This document shows, piece by piece, positions 1-9,921 of a stretch of DNA of 15,000 nucleotides. Numbering within the stretch: position 1 is the stretch's first letter; each line of letters begins with the position of its first letter. The stretch is from Trachelipus rathkii (Eukaryota > Arthropoda > Malacostraca > Isopoda > Trachelipodidae): contig JABUQX010022009.1 in NCBI GenBank assembly GCA_015478945.1, positions 20,001-35,000 of the forward strand, in the 5' to 3' direction. A program made the translations under genes and the position numbers. The notes under the pieces were generated by a model that was not told the DNA's origin, made no database searches, and worked only from the letters and a program-made list of their open reading frames with translations.

Positions 1-2050
1 CCTTAAGATATAACCATCACCCTTAGGTTTCGAAAGCGAATTGTGACTAGTAGAGTTAAATATAAGTTGCTATCGTCGGAAGTTGTCGATGAAATTAATA
101 CTGGGAATAATTGTAAATCAATTGATTCCACAGAGGATCTGGAATTGCATGGTGATCAGAGTAGGATCATATAATTTTGCTTTGAGAATTAAGAGACCGG
201 CAAGAATAGCATTAAATATGGTCATGTGTTTGTCATGTGCCGTAAACGGTTTGCAATTGACTAATTATAGTCTCTTGTTACTGTCATATCATTTAACAAG
301 TGCATAAGCTGTACTTAGGTGTCTGATGGTAGAGCAGATACGGTGACAATGGAATTTGATGCGAAAGCAGTATATCGTATTCTAACGTGATATAATACTT
401 GCTAGAATAGACGATGTCAAACTTCTAGTATGATTCCATCTGGAGTACGAGAGAGTAACGATTATGAATTTGAGTTCGCGTAGTTGATGTACGTTATAGT
501 GTGAAGCTGTCGAGAGAATAGCTAATGGTATGAAGATTTAACGTAGGTCGTATGATTATCGTATATTTCAAATATGAGGGTGACAATTATTGCATGAATC
601 TTATTCAGTTTCAGGTTTAATGCGTTGAAGGACTAAATTGACCTGTCGTGCTGAATGCTACTCGGGAAAAAACGCGTATATTACGTAATTCGTCTCTGTC
701 TTCTAGTGTTAGTAGTACTCGGTGATAGCAAGGAATGTGCAGAACTGAGACGGCAGGTATGCTTTGGGGCCAGGTCTCGCACAAAAGAGGTGATCTGCGC
801 GCTGATCGCGTGCACGCGGCAGAGTCGATTTGTTGCTTTTCGATAAGGAATGGTAACTCAATTGAGATTCCGTAAGTACCGTCAGGTCAGGAATATAATA
901 TGAATAAAAGTATCTAGCTAAATTTAAAGGTTATGTATTATATAGATGTATTGATTTGTGGACGGATTAAGGCAACGCGATAGGGAATATCATAGAAAAC
1001 GAGAGGAATAGGTCTATAGATCTGTCCAGATGCATGTAAGGAGGAATAAGGTTTTGACAATCTTAAGACGGAACGATGACAGGCGACTTACTCAGAGAAG
1101 TTTATGTTAAACCTCAGCAATACGGGTTGGTATGGAGTGCTTCTCTCTCTTCTCTCTCTCTCACCAAGATCACCGACGGGTGTATTACGCTCGTGGGAGT
1201 GTCTTCATTATGGTCTTTGATAAGTTGATAGTTACCGAGATTAATGAATTAACGGAATGTTATGGCGTTACATACCAGCTGGTTGATGGACTCAGTCTAG
1301 AGATACACATTAAGGAGTCTAAGCGAGGATGTTAGAGCTAACTAAATTATAATGTATGAGGTAGATATAAGAGCACAATTAATTATTGAGGCTGTGCCAC
1401 TGCCGGGAATCTTACAGGTTCAGATTTCAAGGACGTTCTGGTATAATGAAGAGGTATCGTCAATTTTAGACAATGAAAATCGTAGTTTAAGGCGTTCTGG
1501 TCGTCAGATGCTGAAATGTGTTCTTCGACTAGGAAGAACGATGAGATTAATTGTGTTGGTCAATCATCAGCACACCATTATGGTATCGAACTTCGTGAAA
1601 GCCCGGTGGGAGAATGTGTCTCTGCATAGGCTGTGGCGCCCGCTTCTTACGTCAGTGCGTAATAATAGTGTGTAAACAATACTGCAAAATTGGTATCGAA
1701 TCTAACTCATAAGTACACCCGAGATGACGAAATAGGAGTCGTTCAAAAGAGACGAACGTATGCAAGAATGCAACTGCTTTAAGGAAACTTTAGGCAGGCT
1801 GTGTACACAGGTATGTCAGAGATGGATGTACAAGTTGAAGATAAATATAACGGTTAGATTGCGTATACGAGCAGCTGATGAAACTCTGTTACGTCTTGCA
1901 CTCCGGTTCTGTGACTTCCGTTGCGGTAATTCAGATAGAGGTATTCAGTGATAGGACGATTTGGTGGAACCGTCCAGACTGGCACGACGGCGACGATGGC
2001 ATTGTACAGGAGTATCGGTTATAAGGGGGCATAGAAGGTTTTCAGCAGTA
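1..2050. other. Non-coding stretch, no recognisable gene, G-rich + strand
   Basis: I recognise no gene here. The open frames present are short (the longest, 1352-1675 on the + strand, is 107 codons), share no motif with a family I know, and are not supported by neighbours. The + strand carries clearly more G than C: for example 961-1020 has 18 G and 7 C. A short CT tract lies at 1141-1162. No tRNA, promoter or repeat array stands out. Confidence 0.5.
1141..1162. repeat. Short (CT)n simple repeat
   Basis: Uninterrupted pyrimidine tract of 22 bases made of CT dinucleotides with two TT steps. This is a small microsatellite of the kind common in animal genomes. No function is implied. Confidence 0.85.
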
Positions 2051-2531
2051 AAATACTTATCCATAATGGTTACATTAAAAGTGTTTAAGATGTGAATACA
2101 CCATTATATTTATACATTGAGAAGTACATAAGATGTATAATAAAGGTGAAAATAAATATGTGTAAAACAAATTATATATAAATCGAAAATACAGAATTAA
2201 ATTAGCAGGGGCGCAAAATTTTAGAAAAGTCCGACCTTAATACGAAAGCCCAGGCGCGCTCTATGTAAGATGTATGGCGCATGATTGGGTTATTGAGAGG
2301 CTTACTCGGTCAATTAGTGGACTGTTTTTTTCATCAGTCTCTCTGTATATTTTAGATAAGACTTATTTGTAATTGATCATTATTCCCTTTACACTACATA
2401 GTGATTGGCTTACTAACTATGTTTACCCTAACAAAACTTAGTCATACTACCGGTGTAGATAGCTAGATAGCGTCAAGTTTCTCGAAGGCGAAAACCCAGC
2501 AGTGTCTGTCCGCTATCAATCATACAAGTGA

Positions 2532-2750
2532 TTACCCAGTGAAGACGCCTGGGGTACGCATGAAATGGAAGTACGGTATTTGTACAACGCCTTCGCACTG
2601 GATGCATTTCTTATTCACCATACTTGTGGCATGCAAGCTATAAGGCACACCTTGGTCTTCGCTTATAAATGGAGGCTCTAGATTTTCTGGAAAGTAGTAG
2701 AGAATATGATGAAGAATATTATTGTTAGGCGCTTGCAGAGCTGTAATCAT
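2532..2750 (-). other. Unrecognised open frame, possible exon fragment
   Basis: A 72-codon open frame on the - strand sits in a pocket that is visibly richer in G and C than its AT-rich surroundings. The translation begins MITALQAPNN and contains a CIQC pair. I do not recognise it. An in-frame TGA lies a few codons upstream of the Met, so any longer gene would need splicing. The stop overlaps a GGTAAT sequence that could be read as a splice donor. It may be a chance frame, a decayed exon or a fragment of an old mobile element. No neighbouring exon was found. Confidence 0.15.
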
Positions 2751-5104
2751 CGTGGAGCGAGCGAGAGGCTGCTGTCAAGCCTTCTTTCATAAATGTCGTC
2801 AGATTGCTGCTACAAGAATTTTGGTAGCTATTATTTCTTCGAGAATTGGTCATTTGATAGGATTGCCTATTGTACTTATTAGTGTTTAATGCCTTTTGAG
2901 AGTATAAACCTTTAACTTGTGAGAGTCTTTTGTTTCTGAATGGATAATCAATTGCAGAAAAACTATGTTGCTTGGAAAGTGAAATAAAAACACCATTCGC
3001 TATCGCGTTTCAACTCGTGTCGGGCTCCATTAGTACACAGGTTGTTCTATTATCTTACTCTCGAGAATATCAGTGAGCCGACGAAATACCCCTTCTAAAT
3101 TATATTTAGCTCTTCAAGTATATTCGGGATGATGCAGGGAAATATTTCGTACGCCTTACGGTATTATTTGGTAAAGTCATTGCCCCTTATGTCCAATAGA
3201 GCATAGTAGTACTGTTTGAATGTGTATATATATACTGCATTTATTCAATATTAAATGCTTAAGATTAAGTTTGATTGTGAAGGTAGGATTAAATTCATGA
3301 GCTAAGATTTATTCATTTCTAATTGCGGGTCTGCAATAATGATGTTTTATATCTTTCATGACGGTTTTCGATTAATTTATATAAGTCCAATTATTGCATA
3401 ACTCGCACAGTATCTTCCTCAGTCCACATATGATTGATCTCCTTTTGATTAATTCTATAATATGTATTTATTTATTTTGTTTCGAATTACTATGTTATCT
3501 CAATGGACACTAGTACAAAAGCTCTAGGTGAGTTATATATGGTGTAAGTTCTTAACCTTACTAGCCGTTGCTGTCCCTAAAAAGCATGGAAGAGAGTGGC
3601 TCGAGATATGTCTCACATTATAATATTATCCAGCATTATCATGTGACCTTTATGTTAATTAACTTCGATTTACAGAAATCATAATCTCGAGATATCTCCG
3701 TAGTTTTAGTTCAATGATAAACAAATTATTATAGCATACTGGTAATTTTAGTATTTATGATAAGTTAGTAGTCAAAAACCTCTGTAAATTTGCACTCATT
3801 AATGACTTTTATGACTTATAGAGTTTTGGATCAAGATATATATAATAATAAACAACACTCTACTCACTCTTCCTTTACATTCAATATGTTTTATACTATT
3901 GAAGAACATTACGTTTACTATCCCAATGATATCTATTGCAGATATACTAGATGTTATTCATCCCTAGTCTTGAGATAGTATGAATGAAAATATTCTATTT
4001 TTCTATCCATAAGTGAAATATGATGTACCTGGTGCTAATAAATTATTTTCTATCTGATCTCACCTTCTCAGATACCTTTAGATGTAACTCTATAAACTAA
4101 TTTCAGTTATAGAATTTTGAGAATTCCTCGGTAGATTAGAGATCCCTCACATCTTCAATTCTGGTTGTGTAAAAAATCTGACAGTTTAAATATGTTATAT
4201 TATATGCGAACTCTAATAAACAATTTTCTCTTTTTCTATCTCTTAATAGGCTCTTCCTTCGAAGAGAGTATATCATGTATATATGAAGCGTAGACCAAAA
4301 TCATTCTCACAGATAACTCTCGCTAGAAGATGATATTGGGTAATATATTTTACATATAAGGGTATCATCAAGGATATTGCAGGTGCAAAGGTATACTGTC
4401 CATTGTCGGATGGAAGGTCATTTGGTTACCAATATTATATATTCTTTTTTTAAGATTTTATCTCTCACTCAGTTATTAACCCCCAAACACCATAGTTTTT
4501 TGTAATCCTGGTCAAAGCGGTAATTCTATATATAATAACAATAGATTACATATGATTTCCTGGGCTCCCTCCAGACGCATAGCACTCCAAATACGTAAAG
4601 ATTTTTTTTTTTACCTTTACACGCACTGTCGACGGTTCTTTTATGTATAATGCAGCAGACTGTAATGTGTGAGCCCATGGCCTTATCCTGATCACCCAGT
4701 TTCACACCGAAATATGCAAAATAAACCGTCTTAACGAATGTAGTAATGTTCCGTTTTTGTTTTTTCACTACATAATTACCGTAGATGTAACAATAACTGT
4801 CAGTCCTAGTGCGACAACGACGATTAGATATCATAATGTGAACCCAGTGTTAGGTGAAATCGATGTCGGATAAGATATAAAAGGTACTCACTTTAAATAT
4901 CTAAATATACTTACTGCACCGGCTTTCTACGATATCACTATATAAACAACCTTATATGCATATAGTATATAAAAACAAAACCAGAATGTATGCTGCGCAC
5001 TAGTTGTAGACGAAGTAGAAGTACCAATTTTTGAACATGGTTAGTATTATCTAGGTTTTACATATATATAGCTTTTCGTGTGTTCTTTCATATGTAGTGA
5101 TACT

Positions 5105-5215
5105 AATATATGATATTATATATATATTTTTTTTATATTAATTGATATAGATTATATTAATATATAATTATAATTAATATTATTAATACGCTATATAATA
5201 TAATACTTAATATCA
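5105..5215. repeat. AT-only low-complexity tract
   Basis: Nearly every base is A or T, with many short ATTAAT/TATATA inverted motifs that could form cruciforms. It contains no periodic unit long enough to call a satellite. Confidence 0.7.
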
Positions 5216-5408
5216 GTAAGGAGCGTCAGTTTGTTTTTAGAATCACTCAATATAGGATTACCCTAATAGTCTCACTCATTATATAAAATATAATTCGCAG
5301 TGTACGTATAAAATATTATATAGGCTATTATACATATCACTACACATAACACATACTATACAGATGTCAGGTTGCTGACTTCTTTTATTTATTATTATTT
5401 TGTGTGTA

Positions 5409-5427
5409 GGTAATAATATTTATTACC
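5409..5427. repeat. Perfect 8-bp inverted repeat
   Basis: GGTAATAA at 5409-5416 is followed after three bases by its exact reverse complement at 5420-5427. In AT-rich DNA such hairpins arise by chance, and nothing nearby suggests a use. Confidence 0.6.
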
Positions 5428-6023
5428 AACACAGATGATGAATACCAACACGATCACATTTAGTAATATTTTGGGACTCATTCTTGTTATACGACATTAG
5501 CTAAGAGACACACAAACTTGAAATAATTGAGTTAAATCACTTGATAAGTGAGAAACACACTGACGTGAGGCATGAGGCGTAAATGTGTATAGGTTATTTT
5601 TGAATTTACGAGGGCAGTAGCTCTCCAATAAAAAGAGAGTAGATAATGATAGGATAGAAATTTCTAAGAATAATTTTTTTCTTCTTTGTGCAGGCTGTAT
5701 GACTATCTCTCGTCAATATAAAACAAAATCATATAGTGATTACACCTGAAGTCTATCACGTGTACACTTCTCTATAATTACATTCTGAGAATAATACCAA
5801 AGGCCACCCAATTATAATTGCATCAACACTCCCATATATATATAGGCTTAAAAATCGCTCTAAGTGGGCTAAAACGTGTTTTTTCTTTGTCTGGTTTGCT
5901 CTCAGTAGTTAATGGCAAGTACAGATTTCACAAGACGGTTTTAATTAACGTAATTCACAAAGCGTACTGACCAAAGCATGATAGCCTGTATTGAAGGATT
6001 TGAATGCTCTCATTTAGAATTCC

Positions 6024-6046
6024 TGTGCACTGTTTTGTGCACTGTT
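6024..6046. repeat. 12-base tandem duplication
   Basis: TGTGCACTGTT at 6024-6034 is repeated at 6036-6046, a period of 12 bases. It looks like a small replication-slippage duplication and sits just before the coding-like segment that starts near 6118. Confidence 0.7.
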
Positions 6047-6117
6047 GAGGATTTAGTTCTTCTGTTAAGTAGGTCATTTATAAACTAGATATGCCCTTGT
6101 TAAACTGTTAAAGTACG

Positions 6118-6354
6118 ATGATGGCTACAAAAAAAGCTTTCCCAAAGACTCAAGCCAAGTCGCTCGAAGAGGCCACTCCCCACAACAAAAAAGGGGAATT
6201 AGAAATCACGCATCCCAGCAAATTGCTCATCACCTGAGTGGCGATGAGAGACTTCTTCGAGAGCTTACGCCGCCCCCCTTCTGATCCTGAATACTTTGAT
6301 TCCGCAAGATCTATCACAGCCCCTCGCAGCAACAAAATCGAAGGTTGCAAATAA
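6118..6354 (+). pseudogene. Open-frame fragment with one stop, unknown product
   Basis: The frame is 78 codons, starts MMATKKAFPK and is interrupted only by TGA at 6235-6237, ending at TAA 6352. The residues are hydrophilic and rich in Lys, Pro, Ser and Glu; after the stop comes FFESLRRPPSDPEYFD. This composition would suit the N-terminal part of a gag-like or capsid protein, but that is inference from composition only. It opens the GC-richer block. The - strand is also open for 94 codons here (6150-6434), which weakens the call. Confidence 0.2.
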
Positions 6355-7202
6355 GAAAATAAGTCTCCTCGACAAACATAATAGTCACTTAACATCAAAT
6401 ACAATAACGTACCGTGATTATTGGAATGCTCCATAATGTGCGAAGTCCTGTCATTCCTGAGCGAGCTGTACCAGGATACTTAACTGTGCGGAGAGCTTAA
6501 AGAATATTCAAGTTATCATGATTGATGAATAGTCCTCATTTTTGATTAAGAGTTCCATTATCTGCTAGCATGCCCATTTCTTTCAGAACTCGCCTGGTTT
6601 ATAAAGAGATTCTACTTTCACCGGGCTTAAAGTATAAAATGGCATAATCGGTTACTACCTCTCTCTTTGACTGAACATTTACAACTCCAGGAATCGCGTT
6701 GAAATAATTTAAACGCATATACCTCTACAACATATAGTCCCAGCGAGAAGCCTGTATGCCCGGCCCCCATTAAAGGTCACCGCGCATCAGAGATGTAGTT
6801 TAAAAAGGCGAATGTGGCGTGAGGAACTTCCGCATTTGCGAAGAGTATCTAAAAATAGCACAGTGAAAATGAGTGATTTGGGTGTCAAATTTTTTTGACG
6901 TTGATGGTGGGCAGAAAATAATCCCAATTTGCTATCGGCTCTTCCTCGGAACTTCCTACAAACGTTCAGATGGAGATACTCCTCGCAGAAGAAATAATAT
7001 GTCGCACGAATGGTAGCGAGTGGCTGATGATTTAGTTTAAAAAATTTCACAATCCGAAAGAGCGACACGGGATTACCACCCCCGAGAGGATGGCTTATTG
7101 GGGGCAAAATGTGAGAATCACATAAGAGATGAGAGGTAATAGACCTGACATCCCGGAGTCTGCCTACATACCGAACAGAGCACAAACTCTCCGTCGGTTT
7201 GA

Positions 7203-7526
7203 ACAAGGAGAGAAGATTGGACTCCCACGGATATCGACTCACTCAGAGAGAAAATCATGAGCCACGCTGATCTGAACATTATAGAAGGACTCGGTAAAGA
7301 GATGGCAAGGTGTCCATCTGTCAGATAGGCCAAGAGAGAAGACAGCCAGTTAGCAAGCGAAAAGTACGCGTCGAGGCCGGTCAAGCAGACAACGCCAGAT
7401 TTGAAAATACACTTAATGGAGCCACATAGGTGCTCTGTTATTATCATTGCTCATGTTCTTATTCATAAAAGCTATAGATGCGAGCAGAGGAGCTGGCCCA
7501 AGGTAACCCTTAACTCTCGACCCAAA
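7203..7526 (+). pseudogene. Frame fragment with a single stop, unknown product
   Basis: Frame 3 is open from after TGA 7200 to TGA 7527, with one TAG at 7326-7328. The first 41 codons look protein-like (for example REDWTPTDIDSLREKIM), and those after the TAG are basic and Ser/Thr-rich (ASRPVKQTTPDLKI). The preceding frame-1 piece (about 7126-7257) overlaps it and is also protein-like, which would fit a frame change near 7200. No domain is recognised. It may be the N-terminal region ahead of the hydrophobic helix read in frame 1 from 7417. Confidence 0.2.
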
Positions 7527-7701
7527 TGAGTGAGAAGGATGCCTCACAAAAACACAAACTGTTCCAATACTTAAGGTAGATATATCGCTTAGGAAGTTAC
7601 GCTGTGCACAGATAAGACTATCTATGAACGGCCGTGAAAACATCTGTTCGAGAAATAGGAAGGTCACATTCCACCCAACGGTGGAAATTATGAATAACTA
7701 A
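7417..7701 (+). pseudogene. Hydrophobic signal-like helix plus Cys-containing tail
   Basis: Frame 1 from 7417 encodes a strongly hydrophobic run (GALLLSLLMFLFIKAIDA) that resembles a signal peptide or membrane helix, with small residues where a signal peptidase might cut. Stops follow at 7504 and 7531. A 55-codon open tail (7534-7698) then starts EGCLTKTQ, contains three Cys in all, and ends at TAA 7699. The layout of basic leader, hydrophobic helix and Cys-containing region would suit a surface glycoprotein start, such as a retroelement envelope, but no envelope motif is recognised. It ends just before the microsatellite region. Confidence 0.2.
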
Positions 7702-7778
7702 AGATAGATAGAGAGCGAGAAAGAATATACAGATTAAAATTGAAACATGAGAAATAGTATTTTAACAGAAAAATGTAG

Positions 7779-7987
7779 CAGAAATTAATACAGAAATTAA
7801 TACTGAAATCATACTGAATTAATAATAATAATAAATAATAATAATATTAATAATAATAATAATAATAATACATAATAATAATATAATATAATAATAATAA
7901 TGATAAAGATAGATAAATAATAATAAATAATAGTAATAATAATAATAAATAATAATTAATAATAAATAAGTAATAATAATAATAATT
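7779..7987. repeat. 12-mer tandem units merging into a (TAA)n microsatellite
   Basis: Two perfect copies of CAGAAATTAATA (7779-7790, 7791-7802) are followed by two diverged 11-base versions (CTGAAATCATA, CTGAATTAATA). From about 7819 the sequence becomes an imperfect (TAA)n tract with scattered AT, TGA and AGA interruptions to 7987. It is typical of an old, mutating animal microsatellite. Confidence 0.9.
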
Positions 7988-8293
7988 CAGATACTAATAA
8001 TATAAAGAATATAAATGAATGAATAGATGCACATCAAATAAGTGAATAATAATACACTGAGAGAGTTAGATAATACATAATAAGGACAAATTGGCAAGAT
8101 GCAATAATTATATATGAATACATTTAATAGAATGAATAATAATTAGATAATAAATATTAAATAATACTCAAATAGGGGGGTTCTAAAAATAGTATGTAAC
8201 ATAATTCAATACATAGTGATAAGAGGCTATGAATGAAATGCACAGGTGAGAATGTGAGCTAGCTTATGGGTTTAAAATAGTGTGAAGAAATCG

Positions 8294-8319
8294 AATAGTT
8301 GAATAATGAATCAACTATT
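8294..8319. repeat. Perfect 9-bp inverted repeat
   Basis: AATAGTTGA at 8294-8302 pairs exactly with TCAACTATT at 8311-8319 across an 8-base loop; a G:U pair can extend the base. There is no gene nearby to which it could be a regulatory structure. Confidence 0.65.
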
Positions 8320-8660
8320 TAGTGAAAAATAAAGGTAGAATTAGAGATATTATGTGGTACTGGCGGAAGTAGGATAGTTTAGTTAATTAGGGTTTGCATG
8401 CCCTCGCACAAAGTAGTATGAGTAGTTACTAGTGTTAAAAAAAGTTTCTCGAACATAAAAACCGAGTGAGGACGAGTATTCTGTACACAGTTCTGAAGAT
8501 TAAAGAATGATGCAAAAATGTATGTAGCACTGATCTCATATAGATGAAACAAAGAAGAACTTGCATATTCCATGAAATTAAATAGATTGAGAGATACGTC
8601 GATCGTACAAAATTAACGGGGAATAGTACACTGGGTAGAATAAATTTGCACTACTGAGGC

Positions 8661-8712
8661 GCGGGTATAAGGTCAACTCGTTTGGCATCTCACGCGGGAC
8701 TACCCGCTTTTT
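8661..8712 (+). repeat. Two competing stems followed by T5
   Basis: GCGGGTA (8661-8667) is the exact reverse complement of TACCCGC (8701-8707), spaced to enclose 33 bases. The same 3' arm can instead form a tight stem with GCGGG at 8694-8698 across a 4-base loop. A run of five T follows (8708-8712). The second fold looks like a bacterial intrinsic terminator, and the T-run like a polymerase III stop. In this eukaryotic setting, with no RNA gene recognisable upstream, neither function is supported. It is recorded as structure only. Confidence 0.4.
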
Positions 8713-9477
8713 GTTAATATTATTTCATTAATAATATCTCTATTGAACGAAAACCGATTAGTACCGAGGCAGAGTTAACGCGAAGAAGGTAATGAATGCA
8801 AAATGATCGTCCAACAGACTAGCCACTTATAAGGTGTTAGAAAGATTCGCACCAGGGAATGTTACGCTTGCACAGTCCATAATTCTATAGTACGAATCGA
8901 AAATAGCGGGAGGCATGGAATTGAGAGAGTGTTGCGAGATTATGGACCGAATATATCACTGATAGACTAATAAAGTTATATTTCTAAATTAGAGAAGTTT
9001 AGTCACTTATAATTGACGTGTCGGAGGGTAATCGAAGAGAAATGTGTCAAATAAGGTTTTCAGAGAGGCAGACGTGAGATTGCAAGGAGCGTATGAAACC
9101 GTAACTCAGGAGTCATGAGTAGGTTGAGCTGGCAAAAATAGTTAAAAAATTTCTATTGTAATGAAGAAATAAAATTGTTAGAATTTTATAATATATTTGA
9201 AATAGGAAACGTGCTGATAAAGTTTTATGTTCGGATATGTAAATATTACACTTTTTTGGGCTACGTAAATAGCCTTTTCTGAAACGCTATGACAGATTTA
9301 GGTGGATAGTAGAGACTGTTTCGGCGGAAAAACACATGGATTTGGATTAATCTTGTTTGTCAACAATTTAGGCTCGTTGAATATCAAACGATTAAGTGAG
9401 CTATGCACTTAATAAGTGGATCCAGAGAGTTAGGGAGATTAAGTGTCCGCTACGTTACTTGTATATTTTAATTATAA

Positions 9478-9921
9478 GCATGTGCAGCAACATCGAGAGA
9501 CACTCTGTCTCATACTGAAACTCTTCCTCCCACCTCTTCTCCTTTGCCTAATAGCTCTCTGTTCTTTAATGATATATTAATGAAATATAAAGATCTGTTT
9601 CTCAGCCCCTATATAACTGAAAATAATCATATAAAATTAAAACAAAAGAAAAGATGGATGGTCTGAAATATAACTACAAATGAAGCTGATGCGGTTATGC
9701 CTGTACGAGTATTAGAAGAGTTAGCAGAGGTTTATCCTTATAAAGCTAATATAAAAGGTACACCAATCAGGATGGTGCCAAGAAGAATCCCGCATAAGTT
9801 ATACTCACAAACTAGATCAGAGTTTAATAATTTACTTGCAACAGGAGTGTTGAAAGGACAAGCTCACCTTGGGCTTTCCCAGTGTCTGTTTTGGAGAAAG
9901 GAAATAACAAAATTAGATTGA
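9478..9921 (+). pseudogene. pol: Reverse transcriptase N-terminal part, frame 1
   Basis: The frame opens after TAA 9475 and runs to TGA 9919, broken by TGA at 9664-9666. The upstream piece (LFFNDILMKYKDLF) resembles the segment that precedes the fingers in gypsy polymerases. After the stop, GTPIRMVPRRIPHKLYSQ and LLATGVLK match the well-known fingers pattern of P-I-R, PRR-P and a GV/GI turn. Near 9859-9861 the correct frame moves from 1 to 3, equivalent to a net loss of one base; the last 20 codons of this frame are therefore out of register. The Met at 9697 is internal to the domain, not a real start. Confidence 0.8.

Larger units (their letters stand above)
2051..6100. other. AT-rich non-coding stretch
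   Basis: About 4 kb of AT-rich DNA without a gene I can support. Stop codons are dense in most frames. It contains one compositionally different pocket near 2530-2760, an AT-only low-complexity tract near 5105-5215, a perfect small hairpin at 5409-5427 and a 12-base tandem duplication at 6024-6046. Other open frames, such as 4526-4834 on the - strand, have no family resemblance and I treat them as chance. Confidence 0.5.
6118..7701 (+). pseudogene. Decayed coding-like segment of unknown family
   Basis: This block is richer in G and C than the AT-rich DNA on both sides, and its frames hold protein-like pieces interrupted by stops and apparent frame changes. Frame 1 from 6118 to 6354 starts with two Met codons and has one internal TGA at 6235. 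Frame 1 from 6922 to 7257 has stops at 7033 and 7123. Frame 3 from 7203 to 7526 has one TAG at 7326. Frame 1 from 7417 to 7698 holds a hydrophobic helix and a Cys-containing tail, with stops at 7504 and 7531. I recognise no catalytic motif. It could be a broken gag- or envelope-like gene of a retroelement or virus, or not coding at all. Long - strand frames also cross it (6787-7242, 7118-7447), so strand is not certain. Confidence 0.3.
7702..9477. other. Non-coding spacer between the two decayed coding segments
   Basis: AT-rich DNA with no gene I can support. It holds a (TAA)n microsatellite, a hairpin at 8294-8319 and the paired stem elements at 8661-8712. From about 8600 to 9477 the + strand again has more G than C (9061-9120: 20 G, 10 C). 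A 64-codon - strand frame at 8379-8573 has no recognisable feature and is left out. The end of this spacer is where the pol frame opens. Confidence 0.5.

Noticed and set aside
1634..1642. TGGCGCCCG, identical to the start of a tRNA-Lys primer-binding site
   Set aside because: Only nine bases match, the following bases do not, no LTR end lies before it, and it is about 8 kb from the pol remnant.
1352..1675. 107-codon open frame on the + strand
   Set aside because: No recognisable motif, no neighbouring gene, and similar-sized chance frames occur nearby; not enough for a gene call.
4526..4834. 102-codon open frame on the - strand
   Set aside because: Composition follows the local AT-rich DNA, it includes translated homopolymer runs, and no family resemblance is seen.
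7819..7987. CRISPR-like or satellite array
   Set aside because: The repeats are trinucleotides without spacers; this is a plain microsatellite.
8636..8707. tRNA-like gene ending in a 7-bp acceptor stem and T5
   Set aside because: The paired arms enclose only 33 bases, there is no T-arm consensus, and no D-arm or anticodon arm can be drawn.
8694..8712. Bacterial intrinsic terminator
   Set aside because: The shape fits, but there is no bacterial gene upstream and the window is clearly eukaryotic.
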